Below, piece by piece: positions 1 to 12,500 of a stretch of 64,000 nucleotides of DNA. The stretch's first letter is position 1; each line of letters begins with the position of its first letter. The stretch lies in contig OX328110.1 of assembly GCA_946811185.2 (NCBI GenBank), positions 9,714,516 through 9,778,515 of the forward strand, given 5' to 3'. The notes under the pieces are model-generated. The model made no database searches. It saw only the letters and a program-made list of their open reading frames with translations, and was not told the DNA's origin. The translations under genes were made by a program, and so were the position numbers. Source of the stretch: Hippopus hippopus. Its lineage: Eukaryota; Mollusca; Bivalvia; Cardiida; Cardiidae.

Positions 1-1235
1 TTTTAAGAATTTCTTCATGTCCATATAGTGCAAGTGGGCCCCCCCACCCATCAGAGCCATATTTCTTGACAAATCAGCATTTTGCAAACAATTTTTGAAA
101 AGGGTCACCAAAGGAACATTTCTGTGAAATTATTTCAAAATCTGACCAGCGGTTTCAGAGAAGAATTTTTAAGAATTTCTTCATTTCTGTATAGTGCAAG
201 TAGCCCCTAGTCACCAGAGCCATGTTTCTTGACGGATCAATATTTCGCAAACAAATTTTGAAAAGGGTCACCCAAGGAACATCTCTGTGAAATTATTCAA
301 AATCTGACTAGCCGTTTCAGAGAAGAAGAATTTTTAAGAATTTCTTCATTTCTGTATAGTGCAAGTAGCCCCTAGTCACCAGAGCCATGTTTCTTGACGG
401 ATCAAAATTTCGCTAACAATTTTTGAAAAGGGTCACCCAAGGAACATCTCTGTGAAATTATTTCAAAATCTGACTAGCCGTTTCAGAGAAGAAGAATTTT
501 TAAGAATTTCTTCATTTCTGTATAGTGCAAGTAGCCCCCATTCACCAGAGCCATGTTTCTTGACGGATCAAAATTTCGCAAACAATTTTTGAAAAGGGTC
601 ACCCAAGGAACATCTCTGTGAAATTATTTCAAAATCTGACCAGCAGTTTCAGAGAAGAAGAATTTTTAAGAATTTCTTCTTTTCTGTATAGTGCAAGTAG
701 CCCCTAGTCACCAGAGCCATGTTTCTTGGCGGATCAAAATTTCGCGAACAATTTTTGAAAAGGGTCACCCAAGGAACATCTCTGTGAAATTATTTTAAAA
801 TCTGACCAGCCGTTTCAGAGAAGAAGAATTTTTAAGAATTTCTTCATTTCTGTATAGTGCAAGTAGCCCCCATTCACCAGAGCCATGTTTCTTGACGGAT
901 CAAAATTTGGCGAACAATTTTTGAAAAGGGTCACCCAAGGAACATCTTTGTGAAATTATTTCAAAATCTGACCAGTGGTTTCAGAGAAGAAGTTTTTTAA
1001 AGAATTTCTTAGAAAATTCCATTTGGTTGCCATGGCAACCAGAGTTTTTTGTTCTGTGAACAATTTTTAAAGAGGACCTCCCAAGGAACATTCCAGCCAA
1101 GTTTGGTCCAAATTGGCCCAGCAGTTTAGGAGGAGTTGATGTTTAAAAAATTGTTGATGACACACGACGGACGACCGACACCGGGTGATCCTAAAAGCTC
1201 CCCTTGAGCACGCTGTGCTCAGATGAGCTAAAAAT
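1..1235 (+). repeat. 166-bp tandem array element, right part
   Basis: About six units of roughly 166 bp, each opening TTTTTAAGAATTTCTTC and closing GTTTCAGAGAAGAAG. Then comes the palindrome GGTTGCCATGGCAACC (1025-1040), a CGACGGACGACCGACACCGG tract and the terminal hairpin GAGCACGCTGTGCTC followed by AGATGAGCTAAAAA. The left end is outside the window. Confidence 0.85.
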
Positions 1236-1240
1236 CTAGA

Positions 1241-2102
1241 AAATCTTGAATCTCTTCTTTATTCACTGCCTGTCTTCCTTGATTCCTTAGCTTCTCATTT
1301 GAAATTTGATGGCAGAGAAATTATGTACAGTTTGACAACATCACATTATTTCAGAACTGAAGTTTCTTGACTGTATCTTCAACTAATTTACTTAGTTTCA
1401 ATGAAAAGCAAAATTGTAGGTGAAAGTTTGCCCTACTATATAGCTTGCATGTAGACAGACTTGTCTTTTTAAAATAATTTCATCCTTCCTGGGACCATTT
1501 ACTTGGCATCCTTTTCTCAACACATATTTTACATTTCATTTTTAATTCAGTACATGTTCGATCTAGAATCATCCACGGAAACACTGCGTGCCATGCCTTT
1601 AGAGTTTTCTCGGTTACACTTGCGTGATGCTTTTTTAACATTTTGCTCAGCCATCGCATTGACCGCATTCAATAAGCCTCGAACAGTACTGTTTATAATT
1701 GATGTAATATTTGCGTCCTCACTACGCTTAAAGAATTTAAAATTGCCCGTATTTCAGTTTCGGAAGAAACCTTTCATTTTCTGCTTGCTATTTTGCAGCG
1801 CAACAGACACTGAACATGAAGTAAACAAAACGATATCTTCAAGTGTGTGCAGACAATACTGAAGCATTCCAAATTTGTCGTATATGTTTAATATACGACG
1901 CCCGCATTTTTTCGAGGCAATTTCACTCATCCGTAATAGGTAATAATGCGTTATTTTTACTCCTGTGTGTCTTTTCACGCACTGGGGTGAATTTTAATGC
2001 GTTTTTCTTCCATTTTAATGCGTAATCACGCTTTCACGTGCCTTATCTGGAGCTCTGACTCTTTGTTGTGCATATTTTTGAAAAATGAAAATTTCAATTA
2101 GA
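1241..2102. other. Unassigned segment downstream of the transporter gene
   Basis: Apart from the weak zinc-finger-like fragment and a second chance frame on the minus strand (1754-1978), I see no coding, repeat or structural signal here. Confidence 0.4.
1480..1668 (-). pseudogene. Possible zinc-finger (TTF/BED-like) fragment
   Basis: 62-residue frame with TLKAWHAVFPWMI and LKMKCKICVEK. A tryptophan/FPW block before a CxxC pair resembles the N-terminal zinc finger of hAT-derived proteins such as KIAA1586/ZNF862 relatives. It ends at an abrupt stop after SQEG, and no flanking coding sequence supports a gene. Weak call. Confidence 0.3.
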
Positions 2103-2318
2103 TATGAGCCATGCTCTGGCAAAAGGGGGTTTAATGCCTCTCTGTAATGCATGATACCAAGCAAGTCATCATATAATCATGGATGCATAATTTCCCTCTT
2201 TGCATAACAACCAACTGAATCACGAGGTACACTGGTCCTTAGACACGTAGAATATTGACTAGATAGCAAACATTTTCAACCCAGATCAGCCTGCGTGGAT
2301 TGCACAGGCTGACCTTTT
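2103..2318 (+). repeat. Palindromic TGAGCCATGCTC MITE (P family), partial
   Basis: Opens TGAGCCATGCTCTGGCAAAA and ends with the shared core GTCAGCCTGCGTGGATTGCA followed by CAGGCTGACC. The second half is missing. Confidence 0.75.
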
Positions 2319-2339
2319 TTTTGTTTTTTTTTCTTTTCT

Positions 2340-2379
2340 GCAATGCAGCGATACAACTGAAATAATGTTAAAAAGGGTG
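2340..2379 (+). repeat. SINE tail fragment
   Basis: Matches the 3' segment of the tRNA-headed SINEs (ATACAACTGAAATAATGTTA). Confidence 0.5.
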
Positions 2380-2608
2380 TTAACTCTTTACCAAACAACA
2401 ACATTTTGGACTTCTCTAAATTGGAAGCATTTGCTGATGACAAATCAAGTTAGGCTCAAATGATAAAATTTGTCTCAAAAATGATAGAAAACATTGTCAG
2501 AAAAAGAGAAAATGCTGGTTACAAGCATTTTCTCCTTTCCACACAATGTTTTCAAAAGCCTTCTTCTACAGGGTTGTTAAAACTCGGGATTGTGTGGTAA
2601 AGGTATAA
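2380..2608 (+). repeat. TTAA hairpin MITE (H family)
   Basis: Reference description of the family. About 230 bp, flanked by TTAA, with ends CYCTTTACCA and TGGTAAAGRG. Near the middle is a near-perfect palindrome, each arm about 30 bases (AACATTGTGGGAAAAGGAG then AAAATGCTGGT, and its complement). The '+' orientation has AGACTNGTCCAAATTGAAAG on the left and CTCAGGGTNGTTAAAAC on the right. No coding capacity. Ends and TTAA suggest piggyBac-type mobilisation. Confidence 0.85.
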
Positions 2609-2750
2609 ACACTATACAATCAATCAATACAATCAAGCGCCAGAATATTTCGAACGAAACTTGCCTTCAATACCCTTAAGTATGCCTTCAAGATGCTTAC
2701 AGCTGCACCTTGTGAGTATGGTTTTCTCCCAGATTTTTATTTCTTAATTT

Positions 2751-3010
2751 GAACCATGTTCTGTAAAGGGGGCTTAATGAATCCGTAAAAAGTATCGACC
2801 CAGGTCAGCCTGTGCAGTCCCAACAGGCTGACCTGAGCCAAAAGCTTTCGCTATTGGTAAATTTTCTGCATGTCAAAGGACCAGAGTACTTCATGATACA
2901 GTGGGTTGTTATACAAAACAGATTTTATGGATGTATAATTGAGTGGAGACTTGCTTGGTATCATGCATCACGGAGATGTATTAAGCTTCCTTTTACCAGA
3001 GCATGGCTCA
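2751..3010 (+). repeat. P-family palindromic MITE, full length
   Basis: 260 bp. Left end GAACCATGTTCTGTAAAGGG pairs with the right end CCAGAGCATGGCTC. The centre is CAGGTCAGCCTGTGCAGTCC followed by CAACAGGCTGACCTG. Confidence 0.82.
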
Positions 3011-3033
3011 TTGTAAATTTTGTGTTCTATTTT

Positions 3034-3214
3034 TGACCTGAGCCGAAACCTTTCCCTATTGGTCAATTTTCTGCATGTCAAAGGACAAGAGTACTTCATG
3101 GTACAGTGGGTTGTTATACAAAACAGATTTTATGGATCTATAATTGTGTGAGAACTTGCTTGGTATCATGCATCACGAAGATGTATTAAGCCGCCTTATG
3201 CCAGAGCATGGCTC
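3034..3214 (+). repeat. P-family second half, duplicated
   Basis: Repeats the right part of the preceding copy with few differences, from TTGACCTGAGCC to GAGCATGGCTCA. A local tandem duplication or gene-conversion product. Confidence 0.75.
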
Positions 3215-3421
3215 ATTGTATATTTTGTGTTCTTTTTTTTAGCTTTAATAAGTCACTTTAATGAGCGACTAGGCATAACCTGTTTGATGAAGAGATGACT
3301 TTGGGCCTGAAAAGAGAAAATGGTAGGACTACACGTTACAACCGCCTCATTCAGGCGGTTCTATCAAGCTCCAAAATCTAAATTTGGATGAGAAATTATC
3401 ATTAAACAGGAAAGAAAGCAT

Positions 3422-3427
3422 TTTATT
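3422..3427 (-). promoter_or_regulatory. Candidate polyadenylation signal AATAAA
   Basis: AATAAA on the minus strand overlaps the TAA stop of exon 18 (CAATAAAATGC). If used, the 3' UTR would be very short. Confidence 0.4.
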
Positions 3428-3504
3428 GCATAGATGTATTGACTTGATGAGGCTTCACTGTACCAGTTGGAAAAGTCCTCACAATGCTCTCATCTTTATG
3501 GAAC
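3423..3504 (-). CDS. Transporter gene exon 18 (stop codon)
   Basis: 82 nt. Encodes FHKDESIVRTFPTGTVKPHQ, then VNTSMQ and TAA. The acceptor (CACAAAG) is weak. The hexamer AATAAA overlaps the stop codon. An alternative last exon cannot be excluded. Confidence 0.6.
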
Positions 3505-6500
3505 CTTTGTGTCTGGTATACACACCAGCACAACATACATACATGTAGCTCAAATTGTTCAATGATGACCACACCCAATTTCGCAAACACATGTATACTC
3601 ATGGAGAGTAAGCCTACTTTTCACTAGATAAAGTGCGCTTATAAGGGCATGTATTTCATGGGTATTTTATCAACATTGGCGTATCGGTATTTTTCAGCGA
3701 AGCTGAATGCGCTGGCTTTTGACCTAACTTCTTGGGACTGATAAAGAATGAATAGATGCTAATTTGCAATTGGTGAAAAAATGTACACATATCTTCATAA
3801 GTGTTATCCAATAATCAAGTACTACTTTTCATCAAAATGAAAGACAGTGAGGAAGTATAAATGACACACAAAACTTGATCAGGATCTGACTGTAAGTTAG
3901 CATTAACTTATTTTAAAGTCGTTTTTTGGGGCTACTGTTAGTAACATTTCTTTCTGTACTTTTAAGAAAACTCTATTTTTAAATAAATTCAACTAGCAGA
4001 GAGCAAACTGGGAGGTTGCTTCCCCCCTAATAATGCACAAAACTTTTGATGTACCTAGAAATCTTAAAATGAATTGGTACATATGTCGGGGAAATAATCT
4101 CGTCTGAAAGAAATAATCTTCTTATCGCTCTTAGTTGCAAGTAGAAATTTTATTTCAAACCTAGGTTAAAAGTTACCAGGTCGCTCGTTCTTTTTATTTA
4201 CTTTTTATCTGAATTTAGAATTTATTTTTCTGCCAGCGACTAACACTTGGACCGGCTGCACAATAACGGATTGACCTCTTCACAAAATTTTCCAGGGTCC
4301 TGTGTGGCTCAGTGGTAAAGTGTAGGACTCGTGACATGGAGGCCCCAGGTTTGAGCCTCACTGGGTTTTTCACGGGAGTGTCCTTAAGCAAGACAATTCA
4401 GAGCCCGGGAGTAGATATTATCAAAAGGCCAAGCCTCGATAGCTCAGTCAGTAGCATACAGGACTTGAGAACAGATGGTCGCTGGTTCGATTCCCTGCTC
4501 TGCCAATTTCTTTTCGGGGATCGATGATAAGTCATTGCAGCAGGATTCATTCCTCTTTCACTGCAGGCCGTTGTCTCAGCGAGGGTTATGTGGGAAAGCA
4601 GCCAGTGGCTTGGAAACAATATTGTGTTGAATATTGTATACAAAGTTCCAGGAAAGCATGGATAGACCTGCATTGGCCGCCGCGATATAACTGAAATAAT
4701 GTTGAAAACGGCACTTACAATCAATCAATCAATCATTATCAATTATCAATGCACACGACTATGCTGTATTTCGACACGATTTTTGTAGTCACAGTATTTG
4801 TGAAAACAATAGGAAAAATATCAACCGGGCTGCGACATATTAGCTGCGACATATTAGCGGTACTGATGGCTGCTGGGTACATGAAGAACATTTTATTGCT
4901 GATTTATGTCATAACAAAATAAATAATAGAAGTTCATTCAACAAAACAATAAAATAAAATGTCTTCATTATAATTATCAAGATTCACAATAGTAGCACGA
5001 TCATCGTGCGCAAAGCTGCCATCAAATTTTAATTCTTACTTTGTTACACTTACTGCGATCAATTATGGTAATTCAAAAGAAAAAACAATTGTAGGCTTTC
5101 CTTCTGCTTGATTTTGTACCAAAAATACCATTCCGTTTCGTTCTCCTTTTATTCTGTTTCGTTCTGTTTTGTTCTCGTTTAATTCGTTTCGTTTCGTTGC
5201 GTTTCGTTACGTTTCGGTTCCGTTTCTTACTTTACAGGGACCCCTAAAAGACAAGGTCAAAACCAGCACCTCCTTTTCCCCCTCCAACTTCTTGAGGAGA
5301 GGGAGCAGAGTTAACCTTTTACCACACAATCCTGAGTTTTAACGACCCTGAGAAAGAAAGCTTTTCAAAACATTATGAGAGAAGGAGAAAATGCTGGTCA
5401 CCAGCATTTTCTTCTTTTCTCTCAATGTTTTCTTTTCTTTAACAGAAAAATCCAATTACTTGTGCCACATTTACTATATCCTTTGGAAATGCTTGCAATT
5501 TGGATCTGTCTATAATTTTGTCGTGTGGTAAAGGATTAAAAACAAAAAACAAGAAAAGGCAGCAGCATTGCAACAAAATATAAGAGTCATGCTCAGGGAA
5601 AAGGGCGTATAATGCATCTGAAAAAAGTGTCAACTATGTCAGCCTGTGCCATCTGCACAGGCTGACCTAGGTCAACACTTTTTGCCATTAGTAACTATTC
5701 TCCATGTCCAAGGACCATTCTATCTCATGATTCTTGTTGTTTTTAGACAAACAGACTCCTATCGTGTATAGACTTTCTTGGTACAATGTACTGCAAAGAC
5801 AGATTACTGCTCATATTAAAGGTATCTCTACCTACCATTGGGAAGAACAGCACGAACACCTTTTGGGTGCTTTAAGTTTTTCTCTATAAACTGCCATTGT
5901 GTCCTTGGTCCACACTGATTTCACCCAACCATTCACTGACATAGAAACAAACAATATACAAATAATATGAGCCAAGGTATGTGAAAAGGGTGCTTAATGC
6001 TTCTGCAAAAAGTATCAACCCAGGTCAGCCTGCGCAATCCGCGCAGGCTGACCTGATCCAAAACTTTTCGTTAATTTTCTGTATGTACAAGGACCAGTCT
6101 ACCTCATGATTAAATCATTTGTTAAAAGAAGGGGCTACTATGGATCCATAAAAATTCGATGGCTTGCTTGGAATCATGGATCACGGAGATGCATTAAGCC
6201 CCCTTTTGCCAGAGCATGACTCGTATGTAATTATGTAACAGATGTTTTTCAGGAGATGATCTTGATATATTATACAAACGCAGAATATCAGAACTGTTCA
6301 CTGATGAAACCTGGATTGATTATTTTGAGCCCCAGAGACGCATCAATAATACACAGTGGCTGTGCAAAGACCAAGCTGGGTCGATCATAGCAAAAAGAAT
6401 AAAAAGCGTGGGAAAAGTTCTATATGCCATATTTTTTAATTCAGACGGTCCAACTGCTCAAATTCCTGTACCGAACGGCCGAACGGTTGCACGCAAGTTT

Positions 6501-9500
6501 TACAAGAACAATGTTCTTTCAAAAGTGAAGAAACACTATGAAAAATGGAGACCTAGAACTTGATTAAGGGGCATTAATTAATCATGACAATTTGCACATC
6601 TGCTAACAAGGCTGCAATTGTTCAGAATTTCCTGGAAACGGAAAAGGTGGTACAGCTTCCCCATCCATCCTATTCTCCTCAGTCCATGTGACTTTTTTCT
6701 CTTACCTTTATTGAAGAAAACTCCCTCTGAACATCAATATGGCTCTAAAAGTGCCTTGGGAAATGCCATTTTTCAGTGTCTGCTGGGTATTCCCAGAAAA
6801 GCCTATTTTGCAGCCTTGACAGACTGGATTTCCAGACTTGAAAAATGTCTTTCTGTCAAGGGAGAATATTTTGAAGGGATGACATGAACGAAGTATATGC
6901 ATCTAATCTAATGCATCTCATAGACACCCAGTGACACAAGTAAATGAACCACCGTCATATGCTTGTATCATTTGATGAATATAAACAAGATCATCTGATA
7001 AAAAACAAAAATAAATAAAAGATCTCACACAAGTAGGCTTTCTTTACTTGTGACCCTCATGTACCATAGAGATTTTTAATCCTTGACTAAACAATCCAAT
7101 CCAATCTTTTGACCATGATGGAAAAGCCTTTTGAAAACATTGTGAGAACTAAAAAAATGCTGGTAACCATTGTTTTCTCCTTTTCCACACTGTTTTCTGC
7201 TCTTTCAAAGACAAAACCATTATTTCAGCCATTTGAATTGTCAGCTACAAATGCTTTCAATAGGGCAGGTTCCAAAATTTTGTCATCCTGTGAAGAGTAA
7301 AACAAAAAACAAATATTTTGGACTCAACCAAATTATAAGTATTTGCAGACAATGAATCAAATGTAGCTCAAAAGATTATTTTTGTCTTTGATACATACAG
7401 CAGAAAACATTGTGGGAAAAGGAGAAAATGCTGGTTACCAGTATTTCCTCCTTTTCCAACAATGTTTGCAAAAGCTCTCTTCTTTAGGTTTATTAAAACT
7501 TGGGATTGTGTTGTAGAGGCTTAACCCTTTCGCTGCTAAGCATAAATCAAGGACCATCTGCAGATAGTGTAGATCCAGATCAGGCATTGTGCTATACGGA
7601 GAAAATATGTACTAGTAACAGGTATTTTCTTCCTGTTCCACAATGTTTTTCTTAACATATATCTGCCAAGACCCAGTAGTTCAGTTGGTAGCGAGCAGAA
7701 CTTGAGAACAGGGAGTCAGTGGTTTGATCCCGGGGTTGGCCAATTTCTTTCCGAGAACTGATGACAGTCATTGCCACAGTGTTCATTCCTTTCTCACTGC
7801 AGACCTTTGTTTTGACGATGCTTATGTGGGAAAGCAGTCAATGGCTTAGAAAGAATATTGTGCAGAGTACTGGTTAAAGAAACTCCAGGAAAGCATGGAT
7901 AGGTGAACTGGCCACCACAATAAAGCTGAAATAATGTGTTAAACACCATAATGTAGATCAATTGACCAATCTTAACAAATATCACCCTTTAAACCCAATC
8001 TGTTTTCAAATTGTTACCAGAAAATGCTTTTAATTTAGACATGATTTCATTTCAATCTACACTATACCAGTAATTCTGTTATTAGGTTAACTTTTTACCA
8101 AATGATAAAATATTGGCCTTGATCAAATTGAAAGCATTTTGCAGATGACAAATTAAAAGTAGCTTAGAAGATGACTTCTGACTTTAACATGGTAAAAAAC
8201 ATTGTGGAAAAAGAAGAAAATGCTGGTAAATACCATCGTCCCTTTTCCCCACATTGTTTTAACCCTTTGCCACACAGTCCGGAACTTTGACAACCTTGAG
8301 AAAGATGACTTTTGAAAACATAGTAGGAAAAGAAGGATATGCTGCAAACCAGCATTTTCTCCTTTTCCCACAATGTTTTCTACACTTTCAAGAATAAATT
8401 CTAATATTTGACTTACATCTACTGTCACTTTGGACAAGATTAAAATTCAGGATTGTTTGGTAAATGATTAGGGGTCAATATAATAATGCAAACTGACTCT
8501 GACAGACTTACATGTGTGGTGAAGCACAGCTCCAATGGTGAGGTACGACACGGTTATACTAACCACAATAAATAACTCCACCAGGACTGCCACCCATCGG
8601 AAATTTGGGTACTTTTCATTAATCATCTATAATAGAAACCAAAATTGATCCAGTATGAGCAGCTTGTTTTTGCAACTCTACTCTTTACCAAACAACAAAA
8701 TTTTAGACAGGTCCAAAATGAAAGCATTCGCAGACGACATAATAAATGCAGCAGAAATAATGAAATTTATCTTTGAAAGGTTAGAAAATGGTAACCTGCA
8801 TTTCTCCTTTTCCCTAAATGTTTTCAAAAGCTTTCTTTCTCAGAGTGAAAACTTGAAATTGTGTGGTAAAAGTTTAAAAGCTCATTAACATGACTCCTAC
8901 CTACAGATAATTGTTTACTGACATGCAGACCACTTTCAAATAAATTGTTGCAAAAGGAAAACTCACCCATAATGACCAGTTGTGACAATGCTTTTAGATT
9001 CTTTTAACTCTTTACCAAACGACAAAATTTTAGACTAGTCCAAATTGAAAGCACTTGCAGATGACAAAATAAAAGTAACTCAAAAACTGAAATTTGTTTT
9101 GAGCAGGGTAGAAAACATTGTGGGAAAAGGAGAAAATGCTGGTTACCAGCATTTTCTCCTTTTCCCACCATGTTTTCAAAAGGCTTCTATCTCAGGACCG
9201 TAAAAACCAGGGATTGTTTGGTAAAGAGTTAAACGATATGATTTAAATTCAAATGCATTTTACCTCCTCCATTGTTTATGTTTGGCTGCTGTTGGCCCTA
9301 TAATTGATCATACACCACAGACAACTTTTATCATTCTTAAGTGGGTCACTTTTGATTGATTGGTCGGTTGGTTGGTCACCTGATCAATTGGTCAACCGAT
9401 CTATCAATTGATTGTATGGTGTTAAAAGCTTTTTTCAACATAATTTCAGTTATATCAAAACAGCACCTGTCCATGCTTTCCTAGGGTTTCATTCATCAGT

Positions 9501-12500
9501 ACTTCGCATAATACTGTTCCCAAGCTACTGGCTGCTTTTGCATTTAAGCATCATTGAAGCAATGATATGTTGGTTACTTCTAGAAACATAGACAAATTGA
9601 GTATTTATGAGCAATGATTTCCCCTATTGCTACATTTTTTTTTTTCACGCTGACTGGTTTTAGAGCAATTTAATTCATATTAACCTAAAATCAGCCTACA
9701 ATGCACAAGGTCAACCGTACCAAGTAATTCAGTGCTTTGAAGTAGACACCTTCTGAAAACATTGTGAGAAAAGGAGCAAATGCCAGCATTTGATATGGGT
9801 AGAAAACGTTGCAAGTAATGACTTTACACCCACAGGTTCAATGTTGACCCAAAATTTTCAGTCCTTGAAGAAAAAACAACAAAATAGTAGACTCGTCCAA
9901 ATTAAAAGCATTTGTAGACAACTAATCATATGTTGCTCAAATAACAAGACTTGCCTCTGACAGAGTAGAAAACATCGTGGAAAAAGGAGAAAATGCTGGT
10001 TACCAGCATTTTCTCCTTTTCCCACAATGTTTTCAAAAGGCTTCTATCTCAGGGTTGTTAAAACTCCGGATTATGTGGTAAACAGTAAAGAGCTCCTTCC
10101 TTTCTTGTTTCATTTCCCTAAAACTTGGCCCTTTAGAATGGGGTAAATCTTCATGAACCTGAGACAGAATGTTTTACAAAAGATTGTAAAAAAGGATACA
10201 AAGCTGGCAAACAATAATTTCTTATTTTTCCCACACTGTTATCTTCACTTACAAAGCAAAGTACCATCATATGAGCCACATTTGTCATCTGAAAATGCTT
10301 TCCAAACAACAAAATTTTGGGCTGGACTGAAATTGAAAGCATTTGTAGGCAACAAATTATATGATAATAAATTAATGGTTTCTGTCTCTGATAGAGTAGA
10401 AAACATTGTGGGAAAAGGGGAAAATGCTGGTTACCAGCATTTTCTCCTTTTCCGTCAATGTTTTCAGAAGTCTTTTTCTGTCAGGTTCGTTAAAAGTGGG
10501 GATTGTTTGGTAAAGGGTTAAGTGAATTAACTCTTTATCAAACAACAATATTTTAGGCTCATCCAAACTGAATGCATTTGAAGACAAGAAATTAAATGTA
10601 GCTCAAAGTATGATTTCTCTCTTTGAAAGGGTAGTAAAGATTGTGGCAAAAGGAGAAAATGCTGGTTACCAGCATTTTCTTCTTTTCCCACAATGTTTTC
10701 AAAAGGCTTCTCTCTCAGGGTTGTGAAAACAAGGGATAGTTTGGTCAAGGATTAAAGAGACAAGAGGGCCATGACGGCCCTGAAGTCACTCACCTGAGTC
10801 TTTTGACCAAAAATGACCCATTTTTAATCTCTTTTGAGATATCATGACAAAAATTCTACTAAGCTTTTATAATTATTGGACTGAAAATTTGGCCTCTAGC
10901 ATGTACACAAGCTTTTTCTAGATTTTCTCTCAGTCACCTACTTTTTAGCCAACCATAGCCAATTTTCCCATTGTATATATTATTAAAACAAAGATCCTGA
11001 CCACCTTTCATAAGTATTGGACAGAAAATGTGGCCTATAGAGCATACACAGGCTTTTTCTAAGATTTGACCAAATGACCTAGTTTTTGACCCAACATGAC
11101 CGATTTTCAAAGTCGTCTGAGATGTCATCAAGACAAACAATTTGACCAAGTTTCATGAGTTTTGGACTGAAAATGTGACCTCTAGAGCATACACAAGGTT
11201 TTTCTAAGATTTGACCTAGTGACATAGTTTTTGACCAAACATGAACTATTTTTAAACTCTTCCGAGATATCATCAAGTCAAACATTCTGACCAACTTTCA
11301 AGAAATTTGGACTAAAAATGTGACCTCTAGAGCGTACACAAGGTTTTTCTAAGATTTGACCTAGTGACATAGTTTTTTGCCCGACATGACCCATTTTCAA
11401 ACTTGTCCGAGATATCATCAAGACAAAAATTTTGACCAAATTTCAAGAGTTTTGGACCAAAAATGTGCCCTCTGGAGCGTACACAAGGTTTCTCTCAGAT
11501 ATGACCTAGTGACCTACTTTTTGACCCGACATGACCCATTTTCAAACTCATCCGAGATATCATCAAGACAAACATTCTGACCAAGTTTCATGAGTATCTG
11601 ACTGAAAATGTGGCCTCTAGAGCGTACACAAGTTTTTTCTAAGATTTGACCTAGTGACCTAATTTTTGACCCAACATGACCCATTTTCAAACTTATCCGA
11701 GATATCATCAAGACAAACATTCTGACCAAACTTCAAGAGTACTGGACTGAAAATGTGGCCTCTAGAGTGTGCACAAGGTTTTTCTAAGATCTGACCTAGT
11801 GACCTAGTTTTTGGCCAAGCATGACCCATTTTCAAACTCGTCCGAGATATCATCAAAACAAACATTCTGACCAAGTTTCATGAGTATCTGACTGAAAATC
11901 AAGCCTTTAGAGCGTACACAAGGTTTTTCTAAGATTTGACCTTGTGACCTAATTTTTGACCCGACATGGCCCATTTTCAAACTCGTCCAAGATATCATCA
12001 AGACAAACATTCTGACCAACTTTCAAGAGTTTTGACCTGAAAATGTGGCCTCTAGAGCGTACACAAGGTTTTTCTAAGATTTGACCTAGTGACCTAGTTT
12101 TTGACCCGACATGACCCATTTTCAGACTTGTCAAAGATATTATCAAGACAAACATTCTGACCAACTTCCAAGAGTTTTGGACTGAAAATGTGGCCTCTAG
12201 AGCGTACACAAGGTTTTTCTTTTGACCTAACATGACCCATTTTCGAACTCGTCTGAGATCTTATCTTTTTTACTTTATTTAATATCATTTATTTTGATCT
12301 TTAAATTTTAATTTCCAAACCAGTTAAAAAAAATTCAGACATATTTCAAGCATTTGCAGACGAACCCCCCCCCCCCCCTTTAGATCTATATTTTCATTTC
12401 ATAAAACAACAATTTTTTCACTCATGACAGAATTTTAGATTCCACTTATTGTTTTATTCAGAGATTTGTGTAAATTCACTGTTTAAATTCATTATTAAAG

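Noticed and set aside
1503..1862. 119-residue plus-strand frame
   Set aside because: No domain and a biased composition; the opposite strand has the better, though still weak, zinc-finger resemblance.
4427..4500. Possible tRNA gene
   Set aside because: A and B boxes are present but the body continues as a SINE with copies at 7668 and 51843; no closed acceptor stem.
10934..12288. A ladder of minus-strand 71-residue frames spaced 145 bp apart
   Set aside because: They are the same repeat unit read in successive phases; no start context, no domain, and the unit recurs elsewhere as non-coding repeat.
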